From contig OZ253455.1 of the NCBI GenBank assembly GCA_965261195.1, forward strand, positions 2,976,001-3,040,000: DNA of 64,000 bases, in the 5' to 3' direction. The translations under genes and the position numbers were made by a program. Shown piece after piece: positions 18,013 through 26,029 of the stretch. The notes under the pieces are model-generated. The model saw only the letters and a list, made by a program, of their open reading frames with translations. It did not search any database and had not been told where the DNA came from. This DNA comes from Bin87 sp965261195 (GTDB taxonomy: Bacteria; Chloroflexota; Dehalococcoidia; Lucifugimonadales; UBA3495). Within the stretch, counting starts at the first letter, position 1. Each line of letters opens with the position of its first letter.

Positions 18013-18057
18013 CCTTCCGCCATCCGCTACGTCATCACTTCCACAAGGAGTCTTGAT

Positions 18058-18873
18058 ATGCCCGGCATCTGGCCCGATGACATTCAGTGTGTTGCCCTGA
18101 TTACTTTTGACGTGGACGGCGTGTCGTCCTGGCTGCGCCGCAACGCCGACTTTGCCAACTACCCCAGCCTGCTGTCCATGGCCGAGTACGGCCCCAGCGT
18201 CGCCACGCCGCGCATCCTGGATCTGCTGGACGCGCAGGGCATCAAGGCCAGTTTCTATATCCCCGGCCAGGTTGCCGAAACCCACCCCGACCTGGTGCGC
18301 GACATCGCCCACCGCCAGCATGAGGTCGCCCACCACGGCTATCTCCACGAGCCGCCGGCCACCATGACGCCGGCCGAGGAGGAGGAGGCGCTCATCAGGG
18401 GCATCAGCATCCTCGGTGAACTGACCGGCTCCACCCCGGTGGGTTACCGCTCGCCGAGCTGGGAGCTTAGCCCGGTGTCGCTGGACCTGCTGGCCAAGCA
18501 CAACTTCACCTATGACAGCAGTCTGATGGGGGATGATGCGCCGTATTTCGTTTCAGGCGGCGACCCGCCCCGCCAGCTGGTTGAGCTGCCCATCCACTGG
18601 CTGCTCGATGACGCGCCCCACTTCGTTTACGCGCCTTCGGCCAATCGCATGGGCCCCATGCGCAATCCCGATGAGGTGTTCGACAGCTGGGCCGCCGAGT
18701 TCCGCGGCATCTATCGCTACGGACGCTGCTTCAACCTGACCATGCACCCCCAATACATCGGCCGCCCCGGCCGCCTGCTGATGCTCGAACGCCTCATCGA
18801 GTACATCAAATCCTTCCCCAACGTAAAATTCATGCGCGCCATCGACGTAGCCGAAATGTGGGCAAACGCGTAG
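18058..18873 (+). CDS. polysaccharide deacetylase family (NodB-like) protein
   Basis: 271 residues with no signal peptide. NodB-domain motifs: TFDVDG near 20 (metal/base Asp region), HEVAHHGYLHE at about 88-98 (His metal ligands), and RSPSWELSP near 130. The family removes N-acetyl or formyl groups, or hydrolyses C-N bonds in small amides such as allantoin and imides, using a divalent metal. CAAGGAG lies before the ATG. Next on the strand is the nitrile hydratase-like set, so a cytoplasmic amide/imide-type role fits better than cell-wall deacetylation; that is inference from context. Confidence 0.87.
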   Translation: MPGIWPDDIQCVALITFDVDGVSSWLRRNADFANYPSLLSMAEYGPSVATPRILDLLDAQGIKASFYIPGQVAETHPDLVRDIAHRQHEVAHHGYLHEPPATMTPAEEEEALIRGISILGELTGSTPVGYRSPSWELSPVSLDLLAKHNFTYDSSLMGDDAPYFVSGGDPPRQLVELPIHWLLDDAPHFVYAPSANRMGPMRNPDEVFDSWAAEFRGIYRYGRCFNLTMHPQYIGRPGRLLMLERLIEYIKSFPNVKFMRAIDVAEMWANA

Positions 18874-18896
18874 GGGCAACCCTTGTGGTTGCCCTA
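18871..18896. repeat. TAGGGGCAACC palindrome
   Basis: TAGGGGCAACCC-ttgt-GGTTGCCCTA near-perfect palindrome overlapping the deacetylase stop codon. It has the same TAGGGGC frame as the GTAGGGGCGAATAA palindromes elsewhere. Confidence 0.6.
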
Positions 18897-18932
18897 GAGT
18901 GCGATAATAACACTACCGGAGGAATCCCTGAT

Positions 18933-19235
18933 ATGCCAGCAGTACACGACCGCGGCGGTTGGCCGGATGACACGCCCATCGCCCGCGCGGAGCACATCCT
19001 CAGCGACTGGGAACGGCGCGTCGATGCCGTGCATCAGGCGCTGGGAGCGCAGGGTGTCCGCACCACCGATGAGATGCGACGCGCCATCGAGAGCCTGCCG
19101 CCCGAGCGTTATGAGGCCCTGTCCTACTACGAGAAGTGGACGGCCGCCCTGGAAATCCTGCTCATCGAAAAGGGCATCCTGTCCGCCGACGAAATCGACG
19201 CCAAAACCGCTAAGCTGCGGGAGCGGGGGTTGTGA
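18933..19235 (+). CDS. nitrile hydratase beta subunit N-terminal domain as a separate gene
   Basis: 100 residues from ATG 18933, preceded by CCGGAGGAATCC. The helical sequence LSDWERRVDAVHQALG, LPPERYEALSYYEKWTAALE and LLIEKGILSADEI follows the N-terminal helical half of nitrile hydratase beta subunits (SYYE-x-W-x-AALE-x-LL pattern). In ordinary two-subunit enzymes this is fused to an SH3-like domain; in thiocyanate hydrolase and toyocamycin nitrile hydratase the halves are separate polypeptides. The expected C-terminal half is encoded at 21249, beyond a three-gene cassette. The TGA overlaps the GTG of the next gene. Confidence 0.82.
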   Translation: MPAVHDRGGWPDDTPIARAEHILSDWERRVDAVHQALGAQGVRTTDEMRRAIESLPPERYEALSYYEKWTAALEILLIEKGILSADEIDAKTAKLRERGL

Positions 19236-19789
19236 CAATTCATTGCGAGATCAAAGTGACTATCCCCAACCCGCTAATCCATTATTCCGAAAAGCCATTG
19301 GAGTGCCCGCGTGACACGTCAGATCCTGGCGACAAGGGTAGGCCAAAGGGTTTGTGGGTGTCGGTAGGCGACGCTTGGCTTGTTGATCAGCATGAACGGT
19401 GGCGTGAGAACTCTAGTGGGCTTGGATCGGCTCATTACCCACATCGGTTCAAATACGCCAACGAAATCACCATTGTGGACGTTAGTAACATAATGGTGAT
19501 AACCAACGAAGCGGAATTCAGAGCTTTCAACGATGACTACTCTGAATTGCGTCCTGAGTTCGGACCGAAAGCACGCGTAATCAGATGGAGTGACATACGA
19601 AGGTGCTACCAAGGCATCATCATCGCCCCTCACATCAAGAGCATGGCAGTGCAAATCAGCGCAAAGGGCAACGAAGTGCCTATTCAAGAATCCTTCTGGT
19701 ATTATACTTGGGTCGTCGCCAGCGGTTGCCTTTGGGATGTTTCGGTTATCGAAAATATCAAAACATCCCGTGTTGTACTTCCGTCTTAA
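19232..19789 (+). CDS. hypothetical protein, first gene of a three-gene cassette inside the nitrile hydratase locus
   Basis: 185 residues from GTG 19232, which overlaps the preceding stop by three bases. No family identified. It has a soluble, mixed alpha/beta composition, beginning CEIKVTIPNPLIHYSEKPL and continuing KGLWVSVGDAWLVDQHERW. The motif P-K-G-L-W-x-S-x-G-x-x-W recalls uncharacterised phage and bacterial proteins that I associate loosely with ADP-ribosyltransferase-like folds, but I cannot confirm this. No membrane segment. Codon usage is more AT-rich than the nitrile hydratase genes on either side, which suggests transfer. Confidence 0.55.
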   Translation: MTIHCEIKVTIPNPLIHYSEKPLECPRDTSDPGDKGRPKGLWVSVGDAWLVDQHERWRENSSGLGSAHYPHRFKYANEITIVDVSNIMVITNEAEFRAFNDDYSELRPEFGPKARVIRWSDIRRCYQGIIIAPHIKSMAVQISAKGNEVPIQESFWYYTWVVASGCLWDVSVIENIKTSRVVLPS

Positions 19790-19816
19790 TGAGTCAATAC
19801 GAAGGAGAGATTACCT

Positions 19817-20188
19817 GTGGCCAGCTACGCTTTTATCTGCGCGCAAGTCATTCCGCCGACCATATCCGGCATTGCTGATTACTTCCGCACCTTGACGGAA
19901 GAAAAAACCAAACGACAAGCCATCGCCTCCAATCGCGATGTCTTGATTGAGCGCATCACGGCGGAGAAGGATGTCATCTTGGCGTATTTCGGCCAGCGGT
20001 TCGCTGAACGCAGGGCGGCGCTGGACGAGTTTTTCGAGCTGCTGCGCTCTGCTGTAACCGATAGCAACAACCACCAATTGAACGTAGCACTGGCTGGTAT
20101 TCTCGGCATCATCCAGGACAATCCGCTGGACGACTTTGAGACTTTCAAGCAGCAGTTCCACAACCCGGATTACGTCATTGAAATCTGA
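19817..20188 (+). CDS. hypothetical helical protein, cassette gene 2
   Basis: 123 residues from GTG 19817, with GAAGGAGA eight bases upstream. Composition is almost entirely helical: ADYFRTLTEEKTKRQAIASN, VLIERITAEKDVILAYFGQR, and ELLRSAVTDSNNHQLNVALA. No catalytic motif or membrane span. The opening MASYAFICAQVIPPTISGIA is mildly hydrophobic. Placed 27 bases after cassette gene 1 and 42 bases before the glycine-zipper gene, so it may be a partner or regulator of the membrane protein. Function unknown. Confidence 0.6.
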   Translation: MASYAFICAQVIPPTISGIADYFRTLTEEKTKRQAIASNRDVLIERITAEKDVILAYFGQRFAERRAALDEFFELLRSAVTDSNNHQLNVALAGILGIIQDNPLDDFETFKQQFHNPDYVIEI

Positions 20189-20230
20189 CGTCTGGGCCGT
20201 CACCGCAATCGCCAAAAGGAAGCCAAGATT

Positions 20231-21145
20231 ATGCCCTTACCTTTACTCATACCCATCGTCATCGGAGGCGCCGCATTGCTGACGAGTGGCGGAATAACCC
20301 TCAACGCACAGGGGAAAATTAAGCAGGCCAAAGCCGAACACACAGCAGCCTACAATGCCTACAAGGTGAAATACGAACGCTATAAAGCGTACCACGCCGG
20401 AACCGAACAGCGTTTGCAGGAACTTGGGCAGACCAGGGTAATTGGGATGAAAGCCATCCGCGAGGCCATTGCCTTTATCAGGAAAGCTAAACTGAGCAAT
20501 CCCAACATCATCAGCGACGACGAGGTGACCGTACAGGACTTGGATAGCCTCGACCAAGCCTATGGTGACATTCTAAAAACTCTGGGAGGTGCCGGCGCCA
20601 GCCTTGCCGGAGGCGCCGGCGTGGGAGTTTTGACCGCATTGGGAGCTTACGGACTGGTGGGTGCGTTGGGAACAGCGTCAACTGGGGCAGCAATCAGCGG
20701 TTTGAGCGGGGCTGCCGCCAGTAGCGCAACCCTCGCTTGGCTTGGTGGTGGCGCGCTCGCTGCCGGGGGATTGGGGATGGCTGTCGGAACCGCTGTTTTG
20801 GGTGGTGTCGTTACCGCGCCGGTTCTCGTCGCATTTGGCGTATTCCGACAAGTGAAGGCAGGCAAAGTCCAAAAAGAAGTAGCTGAGAAAATCCAGCAAC
20901 TCAAAGTGCACGAGGCTGAAATAAGTCGTGACCGAGCCAAGTTGCAAACGGTGCGCCAACGCTGTAACGAAGTTCAACGGACGGTGAAAGAACTAACCGA
21001 ACAGCTCAAAATTGCCCTGCACAACGCCAACCCCAATATCGCCGAGGACGTCTATCGGATTGTCCAGATCGCTAAAATCCTACGCGCAGCCATCGACGAA
21101 CCCATAATCCCAATCGAACAGCAGCAACCGAAATCAGCTTCATAG
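20231..21145 (+). CDS. glycine-zipper/coiled-coil membrane protein (apolipoprotein-L-like organisation), cassette gene 3
   Basis: 304 residues. An N-terminal hydrophobic segment (LPLLIPIVIGGAALLTSGG) leads into a basic coiled coil (about 25-60). The central region of about 90 residues is rich in Gly and Ala: GAGASLAGGAGVGVLTALGA, SGLSGAAASSATLAWLGGG and LAAGGLGMAVGTAVLGG, followed by another coiled coil to about 290. Helix-glycine zipper-helix layouts of this kind occur in pore-forming or membrane-deforming proteins, including bacterial apolipoprotein-L-like effectors seen in conflict systems. No enzymatic domain. Function as a pore or membrane effector is inference. Confidence 0.65.
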   Translation: MPLPLLIPIVIGGAALLTSGGITLNAQGKIKQAKAEHTAAYNAYKVKYERYKAYHAGTEQRLQELGQTRVIGMKAIREAIAFIRKAKLSNPNIISDDEVTVQDLDSLDQAYGDILKTLGGAGASLAGGAGVGVLTALGAYGLVGALGTASTGAAISGLSGAAASSATLAWLGGGALAAGGLGMAVGTAVLGGVVTAPVLVAFGVFRQVKAGKVQKEVAEKIQQLKVHEAEISRDRAKLQTVRQRCNEVQRTVKELTEQLKIALHNANPNIAEDVYRIVQIAKILRAAIDEPIIPIEQQQPKSAS

Positions 21146-21248
21146 ACTGTCTGTTGCTCATTTAGGATGCCCCTCAGGACACATCGCAGGCGCAATGATA
21201 ACAGAGGGAACAGGCGCTATTAGCACATTTCCTCCCAGAGGTTTCATT

Positions 21249-21548
21249 ATGACCATTAACTCCGAACCCATCCTCTACGCCAACGGCTCGCCCGTCCGCA
21301 TTCGTACCGGCTCGCCGGCGCACCATTTCCGCACTCCTTCCTATATCCAGGGACACACCGGCACTGTGGCCGCGCTGTGCGGCGTTTACCCCAACCCGGA
21401 GTCCCTGGCCCACGGCGGCGACGGCCGGCCTCGTCAACCTCTTTACCGTATCGAGCTGCAGCAGACTGACCTTTGGCCCGATTACGCCGGCAACCCGGCC
21501 GACACCTTGCAGGTTGACGTTTACCAGCACTGGCTGGAACCGGCCTGA
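21249..21548 (+). CDS. nitrile hydratase beta subunit C-terminal (SH3-like) domain as a separate gene
   Basis: 99 residues from ATG 21249, with GAGG upstream; a longer in-frame start at 21195 is not supported. The sequence GSPVRIRTGSPAHHFRTPSY, IQGHTGTVAALCGVYPNPE, QPLYRIELQQTDLW and VDVYQHWLEPA follows the SH3-like barrel that closes nitrile hydratase beta subunits (R-x-P-x-Y-x-x-G-x-x-G and the final W/YLEPA). It pairs with the N-terminal part at 18933 and the alpha subunit at 21600, giving a three-polypeptide enzyme as in thiocyanate hydrolase. Confidence 0.85.
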   Translation: MTINSEPILYANGSPVRIRTGSPAHHFRTPSYIQGHTGTVAALCGVYPNPESLAHGGDGRPRQPLYRIELQQTDLWPDYAGNPADTLQVDVYQHWLEPA

Positions 21549-21599
21549 ACGACTGGGTCCAGAAATCCCGGCAATAGCCACGACCGTGCGAGGAACTTT

Positions 21600-22256
21600 A
21601 TGACCACCCACCAAACGGAAGATCACGACCACCCGCATCCCGGAGCCGCGCCCGCAGACCAGCCCATGAGCGACGTGGCGCTCCGCTCGGTTGCCATTGA
21701 GGCATTGCTCGTCGAGAAGGGTCTGCTCAGCGCGGCAGAGATTGGCCGGCAGGTTGACTTGATGGACGCTCGTACACCGGCGGATGGCGCCCGCGTCGTC
21801 GCCCGCGCCTGGACTGATGCCGGGTTCAAGGCCCGCCTGCTGTCCGACCCGCGCGCTGCCCTGGCCGAACTGGGTTTCAACCTGCCGGAGGACACGCCGC
21901 ACCTGGCCGTCGTCGAGAACACCGCCGACGTGCATCACCTGGTGGTCTGTACCCTTTGCTCCTGCTACCCCCGGATGCTGCTGGGCCGCCCGCCCGACTG
22001 GTACAAGAGCCTGGCCTACCGCGCCCGCGCCGTCCGCGACCCCCGGGGTGTCATGGCCGATTTCGGCGCCACGCTGCCGGAGGATGCAGAAGTACGGGTG
22101 CTGGACAGTACCGCCGACCTGCGTTACCTGGTGCTACCGCGCCGACCTGCCGGCACCGAGGGCATGAATGAAGACGAACTGGCCAGCCTGGTAACTCGAG
22201 ACAGCATGATCGGCGTCAGCGATGCGCTAATGCCGAAATTCACCGCCGGCAGGTAA
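21600..22256 (+). CDS. nitrile hydratase / thiocyanate hydrolase-type alpha (metal-binding) subunit
   Basis: 218 residues. The metal site CTLCSC at 117-122 is complete; Thr at the second position is typical of cobalt-type enzymes, with the two Cys either side of Ser becoming oxidised. Flanking VVCTLCSCYPRMLLGRPPDW and YKSLAYRARAVRDPRGVM are canonical, as is DSTADLRYLVLPRRP. The N-terminus has a His/Asp-rich stretch (HQTEDHDHPHPG) that could help metal loading; no separate activator gene is adjacent. It hydrates nitriles (or thiocyanate-like substrates) to amides. GAGGA precedes the ATG. It converges with the following minus-strand gene. Confidence 0.92.
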   Translation: MTTHQTEDHDHPHPGAAPADQPMSDVALRSVAIEALLVEKGLLSAAEIGRQVDLMDARTPADGARVVARAWTDAGFKARLLSDPRAALAELGFNLPEDTPHLAVVENTADVHHLVVCTLCSCYPRMLLGRPPDWYKSLAYRARAVRDPRGVMADFGATLPEDAEVRVLDSTADLRYLVLPRRPAGTEGMNEDELASLVTRDSMIGVSDALMPKFTAGR

Positions 22257-22259
22257 AGG

Positions 22260-23150
22260 CTATGCCACTTCCAAGTCTACGGATTTCAATTGCTGCCAAT
22301 GCACCTGGCCGGAATCAATGAGTTCGCGGATGCGATTGTCAATATGAGCGGCGGCAATGGCGGCGAGAGCCGGCTGACCGGTAAACCGGCTCAGGAAATC
22401 GGCGTTGCGGACTGCCCGCCTGGTATCTCTCCCGTTAGCAGTGAAAGATGCTTCCACTGCCACGTAATGAGTTTCACCCGAATCACTAACTGCCTCGATA
22501 ACAACATCAGCGTCCAGGAAACTGTTCCGCTCACTATTCGGTATGTCCGCAGTATCGGCGCCCCTGAACATTCGTATCAGATCACCCGGATCAAGAACAC
22601 GAGTTTGCTCCAGTCCCAATTCCAGGCATATGCGATGAGTTGAACGAAGCGCGCCGGTCAGAGCGTGCCCCGCTTTCAACTGACCTATATCGTCGCGGAG
22701 GGCGTTGATGCTACGGTGAATGCCGCCAATTTGACCATCAATGGCATCAAACCGCTGGTCAACCTGCTCAAACCGCCGGTCAATGGCATCAAACCGCTGG
22801 TCAACCTGCTCAAACCGCCGGTCAATGGCATCAAACCGCTGGTCAACCTGCTCAAACCGCCGGTCAATGGCATCAAACCGCTGGTCAACCTGCTCAAATC
22901 GCCGGTCAATGGCATCAAACCGCTGGTCAACCTGCTCAAACCGCCGGTCAATGGCATCAAACCGCTGGTCAACCTGCTCAAACCGCTGGTCAACCTGCTC
23001 AAACCGCCGGTCAATGGCATCAAACCGCTGGTCAACCTGCTCAAACCGCTGGTCAACGTCCTTCCGAAATTCGGCAAGTTCCGTTCGCAACTCATCCTGA
23101 CCAGTTTCTAGCGCACCCAGACGCTCATTTACCGTCCGGTCAGTAGTCAT
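22260..23150 (-). CDS. heptad-repeat coiled-coil protein with C-terminal nuclease-like domain
   Basis: 296 residues. Residues 35-139 are fifteen consecutive heptads of RFEQVDQ and RFDAIDR type, a continuous trimer- or dimer-type coiled coil. The C-terminal domain (about 165-296) contains SFLDADVVIEAVSDS, THYVAVEASFTANGRDTRRA and RNADFLSRFTGQPA. The D-x-V-I-E ... V-A-V-E-A-S arrangement resembles PD-(D/E)XK-type domains fused to coiled coils in transposon- and Uma2-like expansions. It may be a DNA-binding or nuclease oligomer; the function is unknown. The ATG at 23150 and the convergent end with the nitrile hydratase alpha gene leave only 3 bases between stops. Confidence 0.72.
   Translation of the reverse strand: MTTDRTVNERLGALETGQDELRTELAEFRKDVDQRFEQVDQRFDAIDRRFEQVDQRFEQVDQRFDAIDRRFEQVDQRFDAIDRRFEQVDQRFDAIDRRFEQVDQRFDAIDRRFEQVDQRFDAIDRRFEQVDQRFDAIDGQIGGIHRSINALRDDIGQLKAGHALTGALRSTHRICLELGLEQTRVLDPGDLIRMFRGADTADIPNSERNSFLDADVVIEAVSDSGETHYVAVEASFTANGRDTRRAVRNADFLSRFTGQPALAAIAAAHIDNRIRELIDSGQVHWQQLKSVDLEVA
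22734..23048. repeat. 21/42-bp tandem repeat encoding coiled-coil heptads
   Basis: Fifteen near-identical 21-base units, mostly arranged as 42-base pairs, encode RFEQVDQ/RFDAIDR. Two adjacent RFEQVDQ units near the N-terminal end break the strict alternation, consistent with unit gain or loss by slippage. The array is translated, so it is not a CRISPR or satellite. Confidence 0.92.
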
Positions 23151-23207
23151 TCTGGCCTGCCTCTATACCAGCATAGCACAGCGACCGCGCGGCTCACCCG
23201 GCCTGGT

Positions 23208-23636
23208 TCACCCATCGATCTGGCTAATCCGGCGCTGGTGCCGGCCGCCCTCGAACTCGGTGGACAACCACACGTCCACGACTTCGCAAGCCGTTGCCCA
23301 GGACACCAGCCGCTGGCCCATCGACAGCACGTTGGAATCATTGTGTTGCCGGGCGTAACGGGCTGATTCGGCGTTCCAGCACAACGTGCAACGCACTCCG
23401 GCGATGCGGTTGGCGACGATGGCCTCACCGTTGCCGGACCCGCCTAGCACGATCCCGCGGTCCGCGTCGCCCCGCGCCACCGCCTCGGCAACCGGACGTA
23501 TCCATCCAGGATAGTCCGTAGTCTCATCCGAGTAGGCCCCGTAATCGACGCCCTCGTGTCCCAAATACGCCAGCAAAGCCAGCAACTTGGTCTTGTACTC
23601 AAAACCGGCGTGGTCCGAACCGACGGCAATCTTCAT
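23208..23636 (-). CDS. rpiB: ribose-5-phosphate isomerase B / RpiB-LacAB family
   Basis: 142 residues from the ATG at 23636, chosen because the fold begins MKIAVGSDHAGFEYK. Diagnostic pieces: GSDHAG near 6, the substrate loop LGGSGNGEAIVANRIAGVRC (near 67-86), and RQHNDSNVLSMGQR. The GGSGNGE form is the actinobacterial-type variant of the GTGIGM loop. It interconverts ribose-5-phosphate and ribulose-5-phosphate in the pentose phosphate pathway, or isomerises related sugar phosphates. The C-terminus EGGRHQRRISQID is also typical. Confidence 0.9.
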   Translation of the reverse strand: MKIAVGSDHAGFEYKTKLLALLAYLGHEGVDYGAYSDETTDYPGWIRPVAEAVARGDADRGIVLGGSGNGEAIVANRIAGVRCTLCWNAESARYARQHNDSNVLSMGQRLVSWATACEVVDVWLSTEFEGGRHQRRISQIDG

Positions 23637-23860
23637 AATCAGTATCAACACTCCGAACGGTAGCATAGCACCAAATCCCGCCGCTGTCATCGCGAGCAGC
23701 GCAGCGATTGGACGACCTTACCATCCCAATCCTGTCCATCCTGTATAGCTATGTAAAACCCGTCCTGCCCCCACCGCCTTACCTATGCGCCGACGGTGTG
23801 CTACGATACCGACCATCCACGAATATATTCAACACGCGCAAATTACCGGAGGGAACGGCG

Positions 23861-24967
23861 ATGAAAGGACGCATTGTAGTCGTCAAGGAGTACGGCAAAC
23901 CCTTTGAAATCCAGGAGTACGATGTCCCCGAGCCCGAAACCGGCGCGGTGCTGTTGCGGATGACGCAAGCCGGCATCTGCGGCTCCGACCTGCACACCTG
24001 GCGCGGCGACCAGACCCAGGAACATTCGCCCCTGCCGGAGACCGGGCGCGTCATGGGACACGAGGGTACCGGCGTCATCGAACACCTCGGCGACGGCGTT
24101 GCCGCCGACTACTACGGCGTCGATGTCAAGGAAGGCGACCGCGTTATCTACGCCGCGGTGTTCCCCTGTTACCGCTGCTATATGTGCCTGCGCGGCAACA
24201 CCAACTGGTGCGCCAACCGCCAGTATCCCGCCGCCGGCAACTGGCCCTATTTCACCGGAACCTATGGCGACTTTCTCTACCTGCCGCCACGCCACCCCTT
24301 CTTCCGCGTGCCGGACGAACTGCCCGACAACATCCTGGGCCCGGTGAACTGCGCGATGGGCACGGTAACCACCGGACTGGAACGCGCCAACATGAGCCAC
24401 GGTCAGTCGGTGGTCATCATGGGCGCGGGCGGCCTCGGACTGCACGCCACCGCCATGGCCAAGGAGCGCGGCGCGGATCGCGTCATCGTGCTGGACCGGC
24501 TGGAGAACCGCCTGGCGCTGGCCGAAGAGTTCGGCGCCGACGACACCATCAACATCGAGGAATTCAACACGCCGGAAACCCGGGTGCGACGGGTTCGTGA
24601 GCTAACCCGCGGCCGCGGCGCCGACGTGGTGATGGAACTGGTGGGCCGCGCCGACCTGCTCAAAGAGGGTATCGATATGCTGTCCAACGGCGGCACCTTC
24701 GTCGAGATTGGCGACATAGTGCGCGGCCAGGAAGTATCAATCGACCCCTCCAAGCTCTTGCAGGGCAAGAACATCGTCGGCAGCCTGATGTATCGCCCGT
24801 CGCTGTTGCCCGAACTGCTGGACTTTCTGGTTCGCAACCAGGACAAGCTGCCCTTCGACAAGCTGGTGTCCCACACCTTCCCGCTGGCCGACGTCAACGA
24901 GGCCTTCGAGGCGGCGGAGTGGAGCCAACGCCAGACAGAAATCACCCGCGCAATGTTGGTGCCGTAA
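23861..24967 (+). CDS. zinc-dependent alcohol dehydrogenase family protein (MDR superfamily)
   Basis: 368 residues from ATG 23861, preceded by GGAGGG. Catalytic-zinc segment AGICGSDLHTWRGD with downstream GHEGTGVIEHLG; structural-zinc lobe CYRCYMCLRGNTNWC; Rossmann motif GAGGLGLHATAMAKERGADR; and a DTINIEEF cofactor region. Unlike the gene at 2700, the catalytic Cys-x-Ser-Asp is complete. It oxidises an alcohol or polyol with NAD(P)+; the substrate is unknown. It stands alone, with a palindromic repeat shortly downstream. Confidence 0.88.
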   Translation: MKGRIVVVKEYGKPFEIQEYDVPEPETGAVLLRMTQAGICGSDLHTWRGDQTQEHSPLPETGRVMGHEGTGVIEHLGDGVAADYYGVDVKEGDRVIYAAVFPCYRCYMCLRGNTNWCANRQYPAAGNWPYFTGTYGDFLYLPPRHPFFRVPDELPDNILGPVNCAMGTVTTGLERANMSHGQSVVIMGAGGLGLHATAMAKERGADRVIVLDRLENRLALAEEFGADDTINIEEFNTPETRVRRVRELTRGRGADVVMELVGRADLLKEGIDMLSNGGTFVEIGDIVRGQEVSIDPSKLLQGKNIVGSLMYRPSLLPELLDFLVRNQDKLPFDKLVSHTFPLADVNEAFEAAEWSQRQTEITRAMLVP

Positions 24968-25026
24968 CCAACAGGACAGGGGCCATCCGCTTCAGGTGGT
25001 TGGCGCTAAAATGGCGCTATACCGAC

Positions 25027-25055
25027 GGGAGGGGCGAATAATTTTAGTCCCTCCC
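25027..25055. repeat. GGGAGGGGCGAATAA palindrome
   Basis: GGGAGGGGCGAATAA-tttta-GTCCCTCCC, a diverged member of the GTAGGGGCGAATAA palindrome family, between the alcohol dehydrogenase and the GIY-YIG gene. Confidence 0.65.
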
Positions 25056-25075
25056 CTGCAAACAAAAGGGGAACA

Positions 25076-25606
25076 ATGAGGCTTAAATGTCGGCGTTGCG
25101 GCAACGAGTTCGATTTTCCTTACGGAGTTGCCCGACGCAACCTCCTTGGTTATCAGATAATATATCCCAAGCATTGCACAACTTGTTTTTCTGAGTTGAA
25201 CTCGGAAGAACAGGTTGGAAGATTCACATATCCAGGCAGAGATGGCGGGAGAATTTTGCAGGAGTACGATCCTAAATGGCCCAAAGCTATCTATAGGATC
25301 AGCCAGTACTTTGTCTATATCCTGTCGATGACCGGTACGCAGGGTGTTGAGTTCTATGTTGGACACACGGAGGACATTCGCGGCAGGGTGCGTACCCATG
25401 TGTCCAACCAAGACCCTCGTACCCGGGGTAAAAATCCTAAATTGGTATGGTTCTGCGAGGTTGCGACCAGAGAGAAAGCCACAAGACTTGAGGCCGAATT
25501 GAAGGGAGTGAATGAACAGAATAGCGAGCTCATCGAGGAGATGGCGCTTTCATTCAAGAATGTGGCTCGTCAACTGGACTATACGACACTCAAAGCAAAT
25601 GGTTGA
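25076..25606 (+). CDS. zinc-ribbon plus GIY-YIG endonuclease-like protein
   Basis: 176 residues. An N-terminal treble-clef/ribbon has Cys pairs at 5/8 and 34/37 (KCRRCGNEF; HCTTCFSE). A GIY-YIG domain begins about residue 78: YFVYILSM supplies the first motif, EFYVGHTEDIRGRVRTHV the second with the conserved Arg, and EAELKG the late Glu region. Homing endonucleases, UvrC and small standalone nucleases share this fold. It stands directly upstream of the HigA-HigB-HigA set. GGGGAAC precedes the ATG. AT-rich compared with its neighbours, consistent with mobility. Confidence 0.78.
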   Translation: MRLKCRRCGNEFDFPYGVARRNLLGYQIIYPKHCTTCFSELNSEEQVGRFTYPGRDGGRILQEYDPKWPKAIYRISQYFVYILSMTGTQGVEFYVGHTEDIRGRVRTHVSNQDPRTRGKNPKLVWFCEVATREKATRLEAELKGVNEQNSELIEEMALSFKNVARQLDYTTLKANG

Positions 25607-25663
25607 ACTCACTGTTTGCGAAAAACCAAGTGATGACACCACGCAGGCAGAAGGGTTGAAACC

Positions 25664-26029
25664 ATGATCAGAGAGGAAAAGCCGCCGTTCAAGAACGGAC
25701 TGCCCCCGATTCATCCGGGGGAATTCCTGGTTGATGACCTTGAGGCAATGAAAATGTCCGCTGCCGAATTCGACGCCGCCCTGGCCGTTCCCGCCGGCAC
25801 CACAGCGCTGCTGCTGGACGGGTGTTGTGACATTACCCCGGAACTAGCCTTGCGCCTTTCACGTTACATTGGAACGTCGGCGGAAATTTGGGTGAGCCTA
25901 CAGAGTACTCACGACATCAAAGTCGTGGAACGCAAGCACGGCCCCGCCATCTTCAAGCAAGTCACGCCCCGTATTGCCGAAGGTAGCAATCCCCAAAGCG
26001 ATATTGGCAGCGGCCGAGTTGCAGATTAG
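25664..26029 (+). CDS. HigA-family antitoxin (XRE type), upstream copy
   Basis: 121 residues. IHPGEFLVDDLEAMKMSAAE is the HigA-type leader; the helix-turn-helix occupies about 35-75 with ALAVPAGTTALLLDGC and ITPELALRLSRYIGTSAEIW. The usual Q/N-x-x-Y-D-L segment reads QSTHDIKVVERKHG. HigA binds and neutralises HigB and represses the operon. Its TAG stop overlaps the toxin's GTG start by one base. The order antitoxin-toxin is reversed relative to most higBA loci, and a second HigA follows the toxin. Confidence 0.85.
   Translation: MIREEKPPFKNGLPPIHPGEFLVDDLEAMKMSAAEFDAALAVPAGTTALLLDGCCDITPELALRLSRYIGTSAEIWVSLQSTHDIKVVERKHGPAIFKQVTPRIAEGSNPQSDIGSGRVAD

Noticed and set aside
17122..18501. 459-codon minus-strand open frame
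   Set aside because: Overlaps the Res subunit 3' end and the deacetylase gene in antisense; composition is not protein-like and it has no motifs.
22734..23048. Regular 42-bp units resembling a CRISPR array
   Set aside because: Units are contiguous without unique spacers and encode a perfect heptad coiled coil.
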